This document shows, in pieces, positions 7,428 through 15,623 of a stretch of DNA of 64,000 bases. The notes under the pieces are model-generated. The model saw only the letters and a program-made list of their open reading frames with translations, was not told the DNA's origin and searched no databases. Source of the stretch: Streptomyces cinerochromogenes (GTDB lineage Bacteria; Actinomycetota; Actinomycetes; Streptomycetales; Streptomycetaceae); the NCBI RefSeq assembly GCF_014648635.1, contig NZ_BMRM01000010.1:248001-312000 (forward strand), in the 5' to 3' direction. Position 1 is the first letter of the stretch, and every line of letters begins with the position of its first letter. A program made the position numbers and the translations under genes.

Positions 7428-8312
7428 TCAGCCGCCGGTGAGGTGCCGGAGCTTGTCCGGGTTGCGCACGACGTAGACGGCGGTGACGCGGCCGTCGGCG
7501 ATGTCCACCTGGAACAGGCTGTCGGGCTTGTCGTCGACCAGGACCAGCGCGGCGGGGCCGCCGTTGACCTCCACGGGCTGGACGGACAGCCCGGCCGGGA
7601 GCTTGCTCGCGGCGCCGATGAGGAAGCGGGCGACCTTGTCGGCGGTGTGCAGGGTGCGCAACGGCGCCTTGGCCTTGCCGCCGCTGTCGCCGACCAGCCG
7701 GACGTCCGGGGCGAGCAGGGACATCAGCCCCGCCAGGTCGCCCTCGGCCGCGGCGGCGAGGAAGCGCTCGGTCAGGTCGCGGCGCCGGGCGGGGTCGACC
7801 TCGTACCGCGGGCGCCGTTCCGCCACGTGCCGGCGGGCCCGCCCGGCGAGCTGCCGTACCGCGGGCTCGGCGCGGTCGAGCAGCTCGGCGATCTCGGCGT
7901 ACGGGTAGCCGAAGGCCTCCCGCAGCACGAACACGGCCCGCTCCAGCGGGGACAGGGACTCCAGGACGACCAGGACGGCCAGGGAGACCGTGTCGGCGAG
8001 CACGGCGCGGTCGGCGGAGTCGGGGGCGGTGTCGGCGAATTCGGTGAGGTACGGCTCGGGCAGCCACGGTCCCACGTACGCCTCGCCGCGCGACTGCACC
8101 TGGCGCAGCCGGTCGATGGCCAGCCGGGTGGTGATGCGCACCAGGTAGGCGCGCGGTTCGCGGACCTCGCCGCGGTCGGCCCGGTACCAGCGCAGCCAGG
8201 CCTCCTGGACCACGTCCTCGGCGTCGGCGACCCGGCCGAGCATGCGGTAGGCGACTCCCGTGAGCAGGGGCCGGTGCTCTTCGAAGACGTCGGTGGCTGG
8301 GTCTGCGGTCAC
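7428..8312 (-). CDS. ECF sigma factor with SnoaL-like C-terminal domain (ECF41/SigJ type)
   Basis: This is an RNA polymerase sigma factor of 294 residues. Region 2 includes DAEDVVQEAWLRWYRA, and region 4 includes LSPLERAVFVLREAFGYPY. About 110 extra residues resemble SnoaL/NTF2-like folds. The three marks of the ECF41 group are visible: WLPEP in the inter-domain part, a DSGGK-type loop, and NPDKLRHL near the end. In that group the C-terminal domain acts in place of an anti-sigma factor, both supporting and restraining activity. The GTG at 8312 is the only standard start that fits. It is divergent from an NADP-dependent oxidoreductase gene, the kind of partner ECF41 genes usually sit next to and control. 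Confidence 0.9.
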   Translation of the reverse strand: MTADPATDVFEEHRPLLTGVAYRMLGRVADAEDVVQEAWLRWYRADRGEVREPRAYLVRITTRLAIDRLRQVQSRGEAYVGPWLPEPYLTEFADTAPDSADRAVLADTVSLAVLVVLESLSPLERAVFVLREAFGYPYAEIAELLDRAEPAVRQLAGRARRHVAERRPRYEVDPARRRDLTERFLAAAAEGDLAGLMSLLAPDVRLVGDSGGKAKAPLRTLHTADKVARFLIGAASKLPAGLSVQPVEVNGGPAALVLVDDKPDSLFQVDIADGRVTAVYVVRNPDKLRHLTGG

Positions 8313-8433
8313 GGGTCCATCCCATCCGACACGCCCTCCGCTGTCCACCCGGAATGCCCGGCTCCAGGAGCGGTACGGATCACAATGACCGCGGACCGCC
8401 GGCGGGCGGCGGCCGGTGACCGTGAGGTGGGCG

Positions 8434-9087
8434 ATGCGGTACGCGGTGCTGGGCACGGGCGAGGTGGGCCGTACCCTGGCCGGCCGGCTGCTGGAGCTGG
8501 GCCACGAGGTGACCCTCGGTTCGCGCACCCGGGACAACCCGGTGGCCGTGGAGTGGGCGACGGCCGAGGCCGGGCGGGCCCACGCGGGGACGTTCGCGGA
8601 CGCGGCGGCGGCGGGCGAGGTGGTGGTGAGCGCGGTGGGCGGCCGGGTGGCGCTGGACGCGCTGCGGGCGGCGGGCGCCGAGCACCTGGACGGCAAGGTG
8701 CTGGTGGACGTCTCCAATCCACTGGCGTTCGAGGACGGGCAGCCGCGGCTGGACCCGGTGGAGTCGGACAGCGTGGGCGAGCGGATCCAGCGGGCGTTCC
8801 CGCAGGCGCGCGTGGTGAAGGCGCTGAACACGGTCAACTGCCGGGTGATGGTGGATCCGGGGCGGGTGCCGGGCGAGCACCAGCTGTTCGTGTGCGGGGA
8901 CGACGCCGGGGCGAAGGAGCAGGTGACGGCGCTGCTCGGGGAGTTCGGCTGGCCGGCCGGGCGGGTGCTGGACCTCGGCGGGATCCGGTCGGCGCGGGCG
9001 GTGGAGATGTATCTGCCGCTGTGGCTCGCCCTGTTCCGGCGCTTCGGGGACGCCGACTTCAACATCGAGGTGCGCCGGGCGGGTTGA
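8434..9087 (+). CDS. NADP-dependent oxidoreductase of the F420:NADP reductase (Fno) family
   Basis: This is a cytosolic Rossmann-fold protein of 217 residues. It opens with the dinucleotide motif MRYAVLGTGEVGRTLAG, followed by VTLGSRTRDNP, where the SR pair typically contacts the NADP phosphate. VVKALNTVNC and EMYLPLWLALFRRFG follow toward the C-terminus, as in Fno-like proteins. The ATG at 8434 is favoured, with GAGGTGGG just upstream; a GTG at 8416 is possible. Whether it uses F420 or another acceptor cannot be told. It is divergent from the ECF41 sigma factor, which probably transcribes it. Confidence 0.82.
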   Translation: MRYAVLGTGEVGRTLAGRLLELGHEVTLGSRTRDNPVAVEWATAEAGRAHAGTFADAAAAGEVVVSAVGGRVALDALRAAGAEHLDGKVLVDVSNPLAFEDGQPRLDPVESDSVGERIQRAFPQARVVKALNTVNCRVMVDPGRVPGEHQLFVCGDDAGAKEQVTALLGEFGWPAGRVLDLGGIRSARAVEMYLPLWLALFRRFGDADFNIEVRRAG

Positions 9088-9186
9088 GGGCGGACCGCGC
9101 GTTCGCACCCCAGGGGCTACCCGTCGGTAGTAATTGCTGACAAGCTGTCTACGGCGTCCGTCAGCAGCCCAGACGAGGAGCACCCC

Positions 9187-10017
9187 ATGTCCGCCACCGT
9201 CTCCTTCACGGTCCCCGCCCCGCACGGCCCCAGCGACGTCACCGTGTCCTACGCGCGCGTGGGCCGCGGCGAACCGCTGGTCCTGCTGCACGGCATCGGC
9301 CATCACCGGCAGGCCTGGGACCCGGTCGTGGACATCCTGGCCACCGAGCGCGAGGTGATCGCCGTCGACCTGCCGGGCTTCGGCGCGTCCCCGGGGCTGC
9401 CGGACGGCCTGGCCTACGACCTCCCCACCACCAACGCCGTGCTCGGCGCCCTGTTCGAGGCGCTGGAACTGGACCGCCCGCACGTCGCCGGCAACTCGCT
9501 GGGCGGGCTGCTCGCCCTGGAGCTGGGCCGGGAGAAGCTCGTGCGGTCCGTCACCGCCCTGTCCCCGGCCGGTTTCTGGTCCGAGGCCGAGCGGCGGTAC
9601 GCCTTCGCCGTGCTGCTGGCGATGCGCGGCATCGCCCAGCGGCTGCCCCTGCCCCTGGTGCAGCGGCTGTCCCGTACGACGGCCGGCCGTACCGCGCTGA
9701 CCAGCACCATCTACGCCCGACCCGGGCGCCGTTCGCCGGAGGCGGTGGTCGCCGAGACGCTGGCGCTGGTCGGGGCCGAGGGATTCGAGGCGACCCTGCG
9801 GGCGGGCGGCACCGTCCGCTTCACCGACGACCTGCCGGGCCTGCCGGTCACGGTGGCCTGGGGCACCCGGGACCGGATCCTGGTCCGCCGCCAGGGCGTC
9901 CGCGCCAAGCAGCTGATCCCGCACGCCCGGCTGGTCCGGCTGCCCGGCTGCGGCCACTGCCCGATGAACGACGACCCGGCGCTGGTCGCGCGCGTCATCC
10001 TGGACGGCAGCCGCTGA
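9187..10017 (+). CDS. Alpha/beta hydrolase
   Basis: This is a 276-residue hydrolase with the oxyanion-hole segment LLHGIGHHRQAWDPV, the nucleophile elbow VAGNSLGGLLALEL (Ser about residue 104), and the catalytic His in LPGCGHCPMND near the end. The ATG follows GAGGAGCACCCC, a clear ribosome site. It is a monocistronic gene with about 100 bases upstream containing TAGTAATTGCTGACAAGCTGTC; the GACA-AGC-TGTC inverted repeat within it could be an operator. The substrate is unknown: the family spans esterases, epoxide hydrolases and dienelactone-type enzymes. No signal peptide is visible, so it is likely cytosolic. Confidence 0.88.
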   Translation: MSATVSFTVPAPHGPSDVTVSYARVGRGEPLVLLHGIGHHRQAWDPVVDILATEREVIAVDLPGFGASPGLPDGLAYDLPTTNAVLGALFEALELDRPHVAGNSLGGLLALELGREKLVRSVTALSPAGFWSEAERRYAFAVLLAMRGIAQRLPLPLVQRLSRTTAGRTALTSTIYARPGRRSPEAVVAETLALVGAEGFEATLRAGGTVRFTDDLPGLPVTVAWGTRDRILVRRQGVRAKQLIPHARLVRLPGCGHCPMNDDPALVARVILDGSR

Positions 10018-10126
10018 CCGCCCCGGCCGCCGCCGCGCCGGCCCCGCCTCGGCGCCGCCCCGACCGACCCCGACCCGCCGCCTCGACCGCACCTGACCGC
10101 ACCTGACCGCCTTTCAGCCGACTGGA

Positions 10127-10148
10127 GTTCACTTCCGGTTCGTGTGCG
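10127..10148 (+). promoter_or_regulatory. Candidate PHO box (PhoP direct repeats)
   Basis: Two direct repeats in 11-base phase, GTTCACTTCCG and GTTCGTGTGCG, lie about 70 bases upstream of the PhoD-type phosphatase start. Streptomyces PhoP binds 11-base direct repeat units that begin GTTCA. Only the GTTC core is kept in the second unit, so the site is partial. The downstream gene is a natural PhoP target, which raises confidence. Confidence 0.55.
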
Positions 10149-10214
10149 CGCCTCGGCACCCCAGTAGGTGTGGCTCTGCACACTGGCCGGATCCCGTCCC
10201 TGGAGGCTTGAGCC

Positions 10215-11801
10215 ATGTCCCACCGTCCGCTCCCCGGCCGCCGCAGCGTCCTGCGCGGCTCCCTCGCCGCGTCGGCGGCCCTGACCCTGCCCGTGGGCCT
10301 CGGCGCGGCCCCGGCGTTCGCCCGCTCCGGACGCCCGGAGGCGGGCTGGGGCGTGCAGACCGGTGACGTGACCGCCGACTCCGGTCTGGTGTGGGTGCGT
10401 TCCGACCGGCCGGCCCGGATGATCGTGGAGACCTCGGCCACCGAGTCCTTCCGCAACCCGCGCCGCTGGCACGGCCCGCTGCTGGGCGCCGGCACGGACT
10501 TCACCGGCACCACCCGACTGCACGGCCTGCCCTCCGGCGAGCAGATCCACTACCGGGTGCTGCTCGCCGACCCGGACGACCCGCGCCGCACCGGCGAGCC
10601 CGTGACCGGCACCTTCCGCACCGTCTCCCGGCGCCGCCGGGACGGTGTGCGCTTCCTGTGGTCGGGCGACCTGGCCGGACAGGGCTGGGGCATCAACCCG
10701 GACCTCGGCGGCTACCGCATCTACGACGCCATGGCGAAGCTGGACCCGGACTTCTTCCTGTGCAGCGGCGACAACATCTACGCCGACGGCCCCATCACCG
10801 CCACCCAGGCACTGCCCGACGGCGGCACCTGGCGGAACATCACCACCGAGGAGAAGTCGAAGGTCGCCGAGACCCTCGCCGAGTACCGGGGCAACTTCCG
10901 CTACAACCTGCTCGACACCCACCTGCGCCGGTTCAACGCCCAGGTGCCCTCGATCGTCCAGTGGGACGACCACGAGGTGCGCAACAACTGGTACCCGGGC
11001 GAGGTGATCGCCTCGACCGACACCCGCTACACCGAGAAGAGCGTCGACGTCCTCGCGGCGCGCGCCCGGCGGGCGTTCAGCGAGTACTTCCCCCTGTCCA
11101 CCCTGCGTCCGGGCGCGAAGGAGGGCCGGGTGTACCGGGTGCTGCACCAGGGCCCGCTGCTGGACGTGTTCGTGCTCGACATGCGCACCTACCGCAACGC
11201 CAACTCCCCCGACGACCAGACGACCGACCCGCAGGGCATCCTCGGCCGGGAGCAGCTGGAGTGGCTCAAGCGGGAGCTGGCCCGGTCGCGCGCGGTGTGG
11301 AAGGTGATCGCCGCCGACATGCCGCTCGGTCTCGTCGTACCGGACCCGATGGAGGGCAAGCCGAACTTCGAGGCGGTGGCCCAGGGCGACCCGGGGGTGC
11401 CGCTCGGACGGGAGCTGCAGATCGCCGAGCTGCTGCGGTTCGTCAAGCACCGGCGGATCACCGGCACGCTGTGGCTGACGGCGGACGTGCACCACACCTC
11501 GGCGCAGCACTACCACCCGTCCCGGGCCGCGTTCACCGACTTCGAGCCGTTCTGGGAGTTCGTCTCCGGGCCGCTGAACGCCGGTGCCTTCCCGGCGAGC
11601 GCGCTGGACGGCACCTTCGGCCCGGAGCGGGTGTTCGTGAAGGCGCCGACCGCGTCGAACGTCTCGCCCGCGGGCGGCTACCAGTTCTTCGGCGAGGTCG
11701 ACATCGACGGGGACAGCGGGGAGCTGACGGTGCGACTGCGGGAGCAGGACGGCACCGTACTGTTCACGCGGACCCTGCAACCGGGGCGCGTCGGCCAGTA
11801 G
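10215..11801 (+). CDS. phoD: PhoD-family alkaline phosphatase/phosphodiesterase, Tat-exported
   Basis: This is a secreted phosphatase of 528 residues. The N-terminus is a twin-arginine signal (GRRSVLRGSLAASAAL, with likely cleavage after APAFA). A PhoD N-terminal Ig-like domain follows (GVQTGDVTADSGLVWVRSD). The metallophosphatase core shows SGDNIYADGP, WDDHEVRNNW and TADVHHTSAQHYH, the Asp/His ligands for the Ca and Fe centre. Its role is release of phosphate from phosphoesters outside the cell under phosphate limitation. The ATG follows GGAGGCTTGAGCC. The gene stands alone behind a PHO-box-like repeat, so PhoR-PhoP control is expected. Length and motif order match Streptomyces PhoD. Confidence 0.92.
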   Translation: MSHRPLPGRRSVLRGSLAASAALTLPVGLGAAPAFARSGRPEAGWGVQTGDVTADSGLVWVRSDRPARMIVETSATESFRNPRRWHGPLLGAGTDFTGTTRLHGLPSGEQIHYRVLLADPDDPRRTGEPVTGTFRTVSRRRRDGVRFLWSGDLAGQGWGINPDLGGYRIYDAMAKLDPDFFLCSGDNIYADGPITATQALPDGGTWRNITTEEKSKVAETLAEYRGNFRYNLLDTHLRRFNAQVPSIVQWDDHEVRNNWYPGEVIASTDTRYTEKSVDVLAARARRAFSEYFPLSTLRPGAKEGRVYRVLHQGPLLDVFVLDMRTYRNANSPDDQTTDPQGILGREQLEWLKRELARSRAVWKVIAADMPLGLVVPDPMEGKPNFEAVAQGDPGVPLGRELQIAELLRFVKHRRITGTLWLTADVHHTSAQHYHPSRAAFTDFEPFWEFVSGPLNAGAFPASALDGTFGPERVFVKAPTASNVSPAGGYQFFGEVDIDGDSGELTVRLREQDGTVLFTRTLQPGRVGQ

Positions 11802-11945
11802 GACGGACCGGCCACGAGGTCAGCCGGTCGGTCAGGCGGTCGGGCGGTCAGCCGTAGAAAGTGCAACAAATGGGACGGAGCATACTTTACCCATCGGTCA
11901 CAATCAGTTCGTGATCATGCAACACCGTTCCTCCACAGTGGCTGT

Positions 11946-13355
11946 ATGACTCCAGAGATCCCTGATGTGACCCGGGCCAGGCACGGACGGCCCGTGCACC
12001 ACTGGCGGCGGGACGTCGTCGAACTCGCCGCGCTCTTCACCGCCGTGGCCGTCGCGGACGCGGTGGCGAACATGGTCGGGCACGGGCCCGACGGCCCGGC
12101 CCTGCTGGTGGCGTCGGCCGTCGTGCTGGCCGCGACGGCGGGCTTCCACGTGTGGTGGTCACGCCGCCACGGACACGCCCCGCCGGTGAGCGATACCGGT
12201 GCCCGGCCGACCGCCGAGACGCGGCCGGCCGGGCAGTCCGGGCAGCCCGTCACCGAGGACGGCGCCGGCGAGGACCCCGGCACGCTGTGGCGGATGCGGA
12301 CGACGGTGAAGGACGAGCCGGGTTCGCTGGCCGCCCTGTGCGCGGCGCTCGCCGGGCGGCGGGTGGACATCCTGAGCCTGCAGACGCACCCGCTGGCCGA
12401 CGGCACGGTGGACGAGTTCCTGCTGCGGGCGCCGGGCGCGCTCGCGGCGGCCGAGATCACCCGGGCGGTGGCGCTGGCCGGGGGCACGGCCACCTGGATC
12501 GAGCGGGCCGACGCGCACGACCTGGTCGACGTGCCCACCCGGGTGCTCGGCCTGGCCGCCCGCACCGCCCTCGACGCCTCCGAACTGCCGCTCGCCCTGC
12601 GCCAGTTGCTGGGCCGCTGCACGATCCGTTCGCTGCCCGGCACACCGGCCGGCGGCGGCCGTGGTCCGGCGCCGGTACCGGTCGAGGGTGTGCTGGAGGA
12701 CACCGTGATGCGGCTGCCGGCGCCCGAGGGCGGCGTGCTCACCGTGGAACGGCCGTATCTTCCGTTCACCCCCGCCGAGTTCGCCCGCGCCCGTGCGCTG
12801 GTGGAGCTGGACGGCCGGCTCGGGCCACGCATCCCCGACGGCCATGACGTGCTGACCCTCCCCGAGGGCAACGACATCACCGTGCGCCGGGTGGACACCG
12901 GGGACCTGGTCGCGGCCCGGGCGATGCACGACCGGTGCTCGCCGCACACCCTCGGCATGCGCTACCACGGCCCGGTCGGCGACGCGGACCGCTATCTGAA
13001 CCACCTGCTCAGCCCGCGCTTCGGCCGGACGCTGGCCGCCCAGACCGCCTCGGGGAGGATCGTCGGCCTCGGGCACCTGCTGTGGGACGGCGACGAGACC
13101 GAGGTCGCGCTGCTGGTCGAGGACGAGTGGCAGCGGCGGGGCATCGGCGGCGAGCTGCTCGGCCGGCTGGTGACGATGGCGGCGGAGGCCGGCTGCGCGA
13201 GCGTGTACGCCGTGACCAAGGCGTCCAACCCCGGCATGGTCGCCGCGATGCGCGGCCTCGGCCTGCCGCTGGACTACCAGGTGGAGGAGGGCACCCTGGT
13301 GATCACGGCCCGGCTGGACGCGACACCGGTGACCCCGGTGCCCCGGTCGGCCTGA
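11946..13355 (+). CDS. Membrane-anchored ACT domain and GNAT acetyltransferase fusion
   Basis: This 469-residue protein has three parts. Residues about 20-75 hold two hydrophobic segments (ELAALFTAVAVADAVANM and ALLVASAVVLAATAGF). Residues about 115-200 form an ACT-like fold (MRTTVKDEPGSLAALCAAL, then VDILSLQTHPL), a small ligand sensor normally tied to amino acids. The C-terminal 170 residues are a GNAT acyltransferase, with the acetyl-CoA loop EDEWQRRGIGGELLGRLV (Q/R-x-x-G-x-G/A). The combination suggests an amino-acid-sensing acetyltransferase at the membrane, as in ACT-GNAT protein lysine acetyltransferases of actinomycetes. The membrane segment is the unusual part. The ATG at 11946 lacks a strong ribosome site. 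A minisatellite begins 18 bases after the stop. Confidence 0.82.
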   Translation: MTPEIPDVTRARHGRPVHHWRRDVVELAALFTAVAVADAVANMVGHGPDGPALLVASAVVLAATAGFHVWWSRRHGHAPPVSDTGARPTAETRPAGQSGQPVTEDGAGEDPGTLWRMRTTVKDEPGSLAALCAALAGRRVDILSLQTHPLADGTVDEFLLRAPGALAAAEITRAVALAGGTATWIERADAHDLVDVPTRVLGLAARTALDASELPLALRQLLGRCTIRSLPGTPAGGGRGPAPVPVEGVLEDTVMRLPAPEGGVLTVERPYLPFTPAEFARARALVELDGRLGPRIPDGHDVLTLPEGNDITVRRVDTGDLVAARAMHDRCSPHTLGMRYHGPVGDADRYLNHLLSPRFGRTLAAQTASGRIVGLGHLLWDGDETEVALLVEDEWQRRGIGGELLGRLVTMAAEAGCASVYAVTKASNPGMVAAMRGLGLPLDYQVEEGTLVITARLDATPVTPVPRSA

Positions 13356-13373
13356 AAGAAGCCCCCGCGCGGA

Positions 13374-13745
13374 GACGGCGCCGGGCCGGAACGGCGGCAC
13401 ACGCAGACGGCGCCGCACGGGGACGACGCCAGGCCGGGACGGTGCCGCGCGGGGACGGGCGCCGGGCCGGGACGGCGGCACACGCAGACGGCGGCACACG
13501 GGGACGGTGCCGCACGGGGACGACGCCAGGCCAGGACGGTGCCGCGCGGGGACGACGCCAGGCCGGGACGGGCGCCGGGCCGGGACGGGCGCCGGGCCGG
13601 GACGGCGGCACACGCAGACGGCGCCACACGGGGACGGTGCCGCACGGGGACTACGCCAGGCCGGGACGGGCGCCGCGCGCAGACGGCGCCACACGAGGAC
13701 GACCCCAGGCCGGGACGGGCGCCGCACGGGGACGGCGCCGCTCGG
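13374..13745. repeat. 16-bp minisatellite, about 23 units, between convergent genes
   Basis: About 23 head-to-tail units begin with GACG and are mostly 16 bases long, with a 17-base subtype. The recurrent forms are GACGGCGGCACACGCA, GACGGTGCCGCACGGG, GACGACGCCAGGCCGG and GACGGGCGCCGGGCCGG, arranged in a mixed but recurring order. Sixteen is not a multiple of three, so all frames rotate through the unit, and the long open frames seen here on both strands are artefacts. The array fills the gap between the ACT-GNAT gene and the gamma-lyase terminator. GC is extreme and several units can pair as hairpins. Confidence 0.92.
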
Positions 13746-13777
13746 TCCGGTCCGCCGGGGCGGCGGTCTCCGGCGGT

Positions 13778-13811
13778 GCCGGGCCCCGCGCGACCACCCG
13801 CGGGGCCCGGC
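13778..13811 (-). terminator. Strong hairpin terminator of the gamma-lyase gene
   Basis: A perfect 13-bp stem (13778-13790 with 13799-13811, core CCGGGCCCCGCG / CGCGGGGCCCGG) with an eight-base loop begins only five bases after the stop of the leftward PLP-enzyme gene. There is no U-tract, but stem length and position make it a convincing terminator. Confidence 0.8.
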
Positions 13812-13815
13812 CCCC

Positions 13816-15024
13816 TCAGCGCACCGCCTCCCGCAGCGGGAGCGGTGTCACCCGCCGTTCCCGCACACCTCCCAGGGCCTGGTCCAGGTCCGCCCACAGG
13901 TCGTCCACGTCCTCCAGGCCCACCGACAGCCGCAGCAGGCGGTCGCTCACGCCCGCCCCGCGCCGGTCCTCGGCGTCCACGATGCGGTGGCTGATGGACG
14001 CGGGATGCTGGATGAGCGTGTCGACGCTGCCCAGGCTCACCGCGGGGGTGACGAGCCGGACCCGGGAGATCACCTCGTGCGGGTCGCCGTGCACCTCGAA
14101 GGCGATCATCGCGCCACCGAGCCGCGGATAGCGGACCCGGGCCACGCGGGGGTCGGCGGCCAGCCGGCGGGCCAGCTCGGCGGCGTTCGCGGAGGCGGCC
14201 CGCACCCGCACCGGGAGGGTGGACAGCCCGCGCAGCAGCAGATAGCCGGCCAGCGGATGCAGGACTCCCCCGGTGGCGAACCGTATCTGCCGCAGCCGGC
14301 CCGCGAACTCCTCGTCGCAGGCGACCACCCCGGCCAGCACGTCGCCGTGGCCGCCGAGGTACTTGGTGGCGCTGTGCAGCACCATACGGGCGCCCTGCTC
14401 GGCCGGGCGCTGGAGCACGGGCGTGGCGAAGGTGTTGTCGGCGAGCAGCGGCACCGAACCGCAGGCGTGGGCGACCGCCCGCAGGTCGAGTTCGGCGAGG
14501 GTCGGGTTGGCCGGCGTCTCGACCATCACCAGGCCGGTGTCCGGGCGCAGCGCGTCGGTGATGCCGGCCGGGTCGGTCCAGGTGACCTCCGTGCCGAGCA
14601 GCCCGGCGGTCAGCAGGTGGTCGCTGCAGCCGTACAGGGGCCGTACCGCGACGACGTGCCGCAGGCCCGTCGAGGACCGGGCGAGGAGGACGGCGCTGAG
14701 CGCGGCCATGCCGCTGGCGAAGGCGACGGCGGACTCGGTGCCCTCCAGGCGGGCGAGCGCGGTCTCGAAACGGGCGACGGTCGGGTTGCCGAGGCGGCCG
14801 TAGACCGGCGGCCCCACGGGGTCGGCCCCGTCGGCGGCGAAGGCGTCGATGCGGGCGGCCTCGGCGCGGCTGTCGTAGGAGGGATAGGTGGTGGACAGGT
14901 CGATCGGCGGGGCGTGCAGGCCCTGGCGGGCGAGGTCGTCACGGCCGGCGTGCACGGCCTCGGTGGCCAGCGCTCTCGGTGCGGTGCCTACTCCGTCGTA
15001 GTCACTCGGGCTCGATGTGTCCAT
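13816..15024 (-). CDS. PLP-dependent gamma-lyase, methionine gamma-lyase-like
   Basis: This is a Cys/Met-metabolism PLP enzyme of 402 residues. The PLP lysine lies in LHSATKYLGGHGDVLAG. The substrate-binding YGRLGNPTVARFE and DNTFATPVLQRP segments are intact. The active-site loop reads RPLYGCSDHLL. A Cys directly after YG is the position of the Cys that marks true methionine gamma-lyases (Cys116 in Pseudomonas), whereas cystathionine enzymes have Gly there. It should convert methionine to methanethiol, 2-oxobutyrate and ammonia. The ATG at 15024 is preferred; an ATG at 15042 adds six residues, and neither has a strong ribosome site. An Lrp-type gene is divergent across a 60-base gap, a typical regulator-target pair. 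Confidence 0.87.
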   Translation of the reverse strand: MDTSSPSDYDGVGTAPRALATEAVHAGRDDLARQGLHAPPIDLSTTYPSYDSRAEAARIDAFAADGADPVGPPVYGRLGNPTVARFETALARLEGTESAVAFASGMAALSAVLLARSSTGLRHVVAVRPLYGCSDHLLTAGLLGTEVTWTDPAGITDALRPDTGLVMVETPANPTLAELDLRAVAHACGSVPLLADNTFATPVLQRPAEQGARMVLHSATKYLGGHGDVLAGVVACDEEFAGRLRQIRFATGGVLHPLAGYLLLRGLSTLPVRVRAASANAAELARRLAADPRVARVRYPRLGGAMIAFEVHGDPHEVISRVRLVTPAVSLGSVDTLIQHPASISHRIVDAEDRRGAGVSDRLLRLSVGLEDVDDLWADLDQALGGVRERRVTPLPLREAVR

Positions 15025-15042
15025 GGCGGGAAGGGTGAACAT

Positions 15043-15080
15043 CGAACGGTTCCCGGGGATCGAACACCGTGTTACGTTCG
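15043..15080. promoter_or_regulatory. Operator region between gamma-lyase and Lrp regulator
   Basis: The short divergent gap holds a perfect hyphenated palindrome AACAC-C-GTGTT (15063-15073), flanked by CGAACG (15043-15048) and its complement CGTTCG (15075-15080). Nested symmetry between an Lrp gene and a Met/Cys catabolic gene fits an Lrp/AsnC binding site serving both promoters. Confidence 0.5.
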
Positions 15081-15084
15081 GCCG

Positions 15085-15570
15085 GTGGCCGAATCCGTCG
15101 TACTGGATCCGGTCGATCTGCATCTGCTGCGGCTGTTGCAGAACGACGCCCGGATCACCTACCGCGACCTCGCCGCCCAGGTGGGCGTGGCACCGTCGAC
15201 CTGCCTGGACCGGGTGACCCGGCTGCGCCGCTCGGGCGTGATCCTCGGCCACCGGCTGCAGCTGGATCCGGCCAGGCTCGGGCGCGGCCTCCAGGCGCTG
15301 CTCTCGGTGCAGGTACGACCGCACCGGCGGGAGCTGGTGGGCCCGTTCGTGGAGCGGATCCGGGCGCTGCCGGAGGCGCGGACGGTGTTCCATCTGACCG
15401 GCCCCGACGACTACCTGGTGCATGTGGCCGTCGCGGACATGGCCGACCTCCAGCGGCTGGTGCTGGACGAGTTCACGGCACGGCGCGAGGTGGCCCGGGT
15501 GGAGACCCGGCTGATCTTCCAGCAGTGGGAGTGCGGGCCGCTGCTGCCGCCCGGCCACGCCCAGAGCTGA
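15085..15570 (+). CDS. Lrp/AsnC-family transcriptional regulator
   Basis: This 161-residue Lrp-type protein has an N-terminal helix-turn-helix (LDPVDLHLLRLLQNDARI, then YRDLAAQVGVAPSTCLDRV) and a C-terminal RAM/ligand domain (LQALLSVQVRP, FHLTGPDDYLVHVAV). These proteins form octamers that respond to an amino acid. Its place opposite a methionine gamma-lyase-like gene suggests that methionine or a related sulfur amino acid is the effector and that this gene is the target. The GTG at 15085 starts 12 bases after a palindrome that could be its autoregulatory site. No good Shine-Dalgarno is visible, so the transcript may be nearly leaderless. Confidence 0.9.
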   Translation: MAESVVLDPVDLHLLRLLQNDARITYRDLAAQVGVAPSTCLDRVTRLRRSGVILGHRLQLDPARLGRGLQALLSVQVRPHRRELVGPFVERIRALPEARTVFHLTGPDDYLVHVAVADMADLQRLVLDEFTARREVARVETRLIFQQWECGPLLPPGHAQS

Positions 15571-15623
15571 ATCCCGGCAAACGCGGGTGACGCGGTGATC
15601 CTCCGCGTACGAGGATGGGCCGC

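Noticed and set aside
13374..13900. Long open frames on both strands through the minisatellite
   Set aside because: The 16-bp unit lacks stop codons in any frame, so openness is automatic; no start with a ribosome site and no domain is seen.
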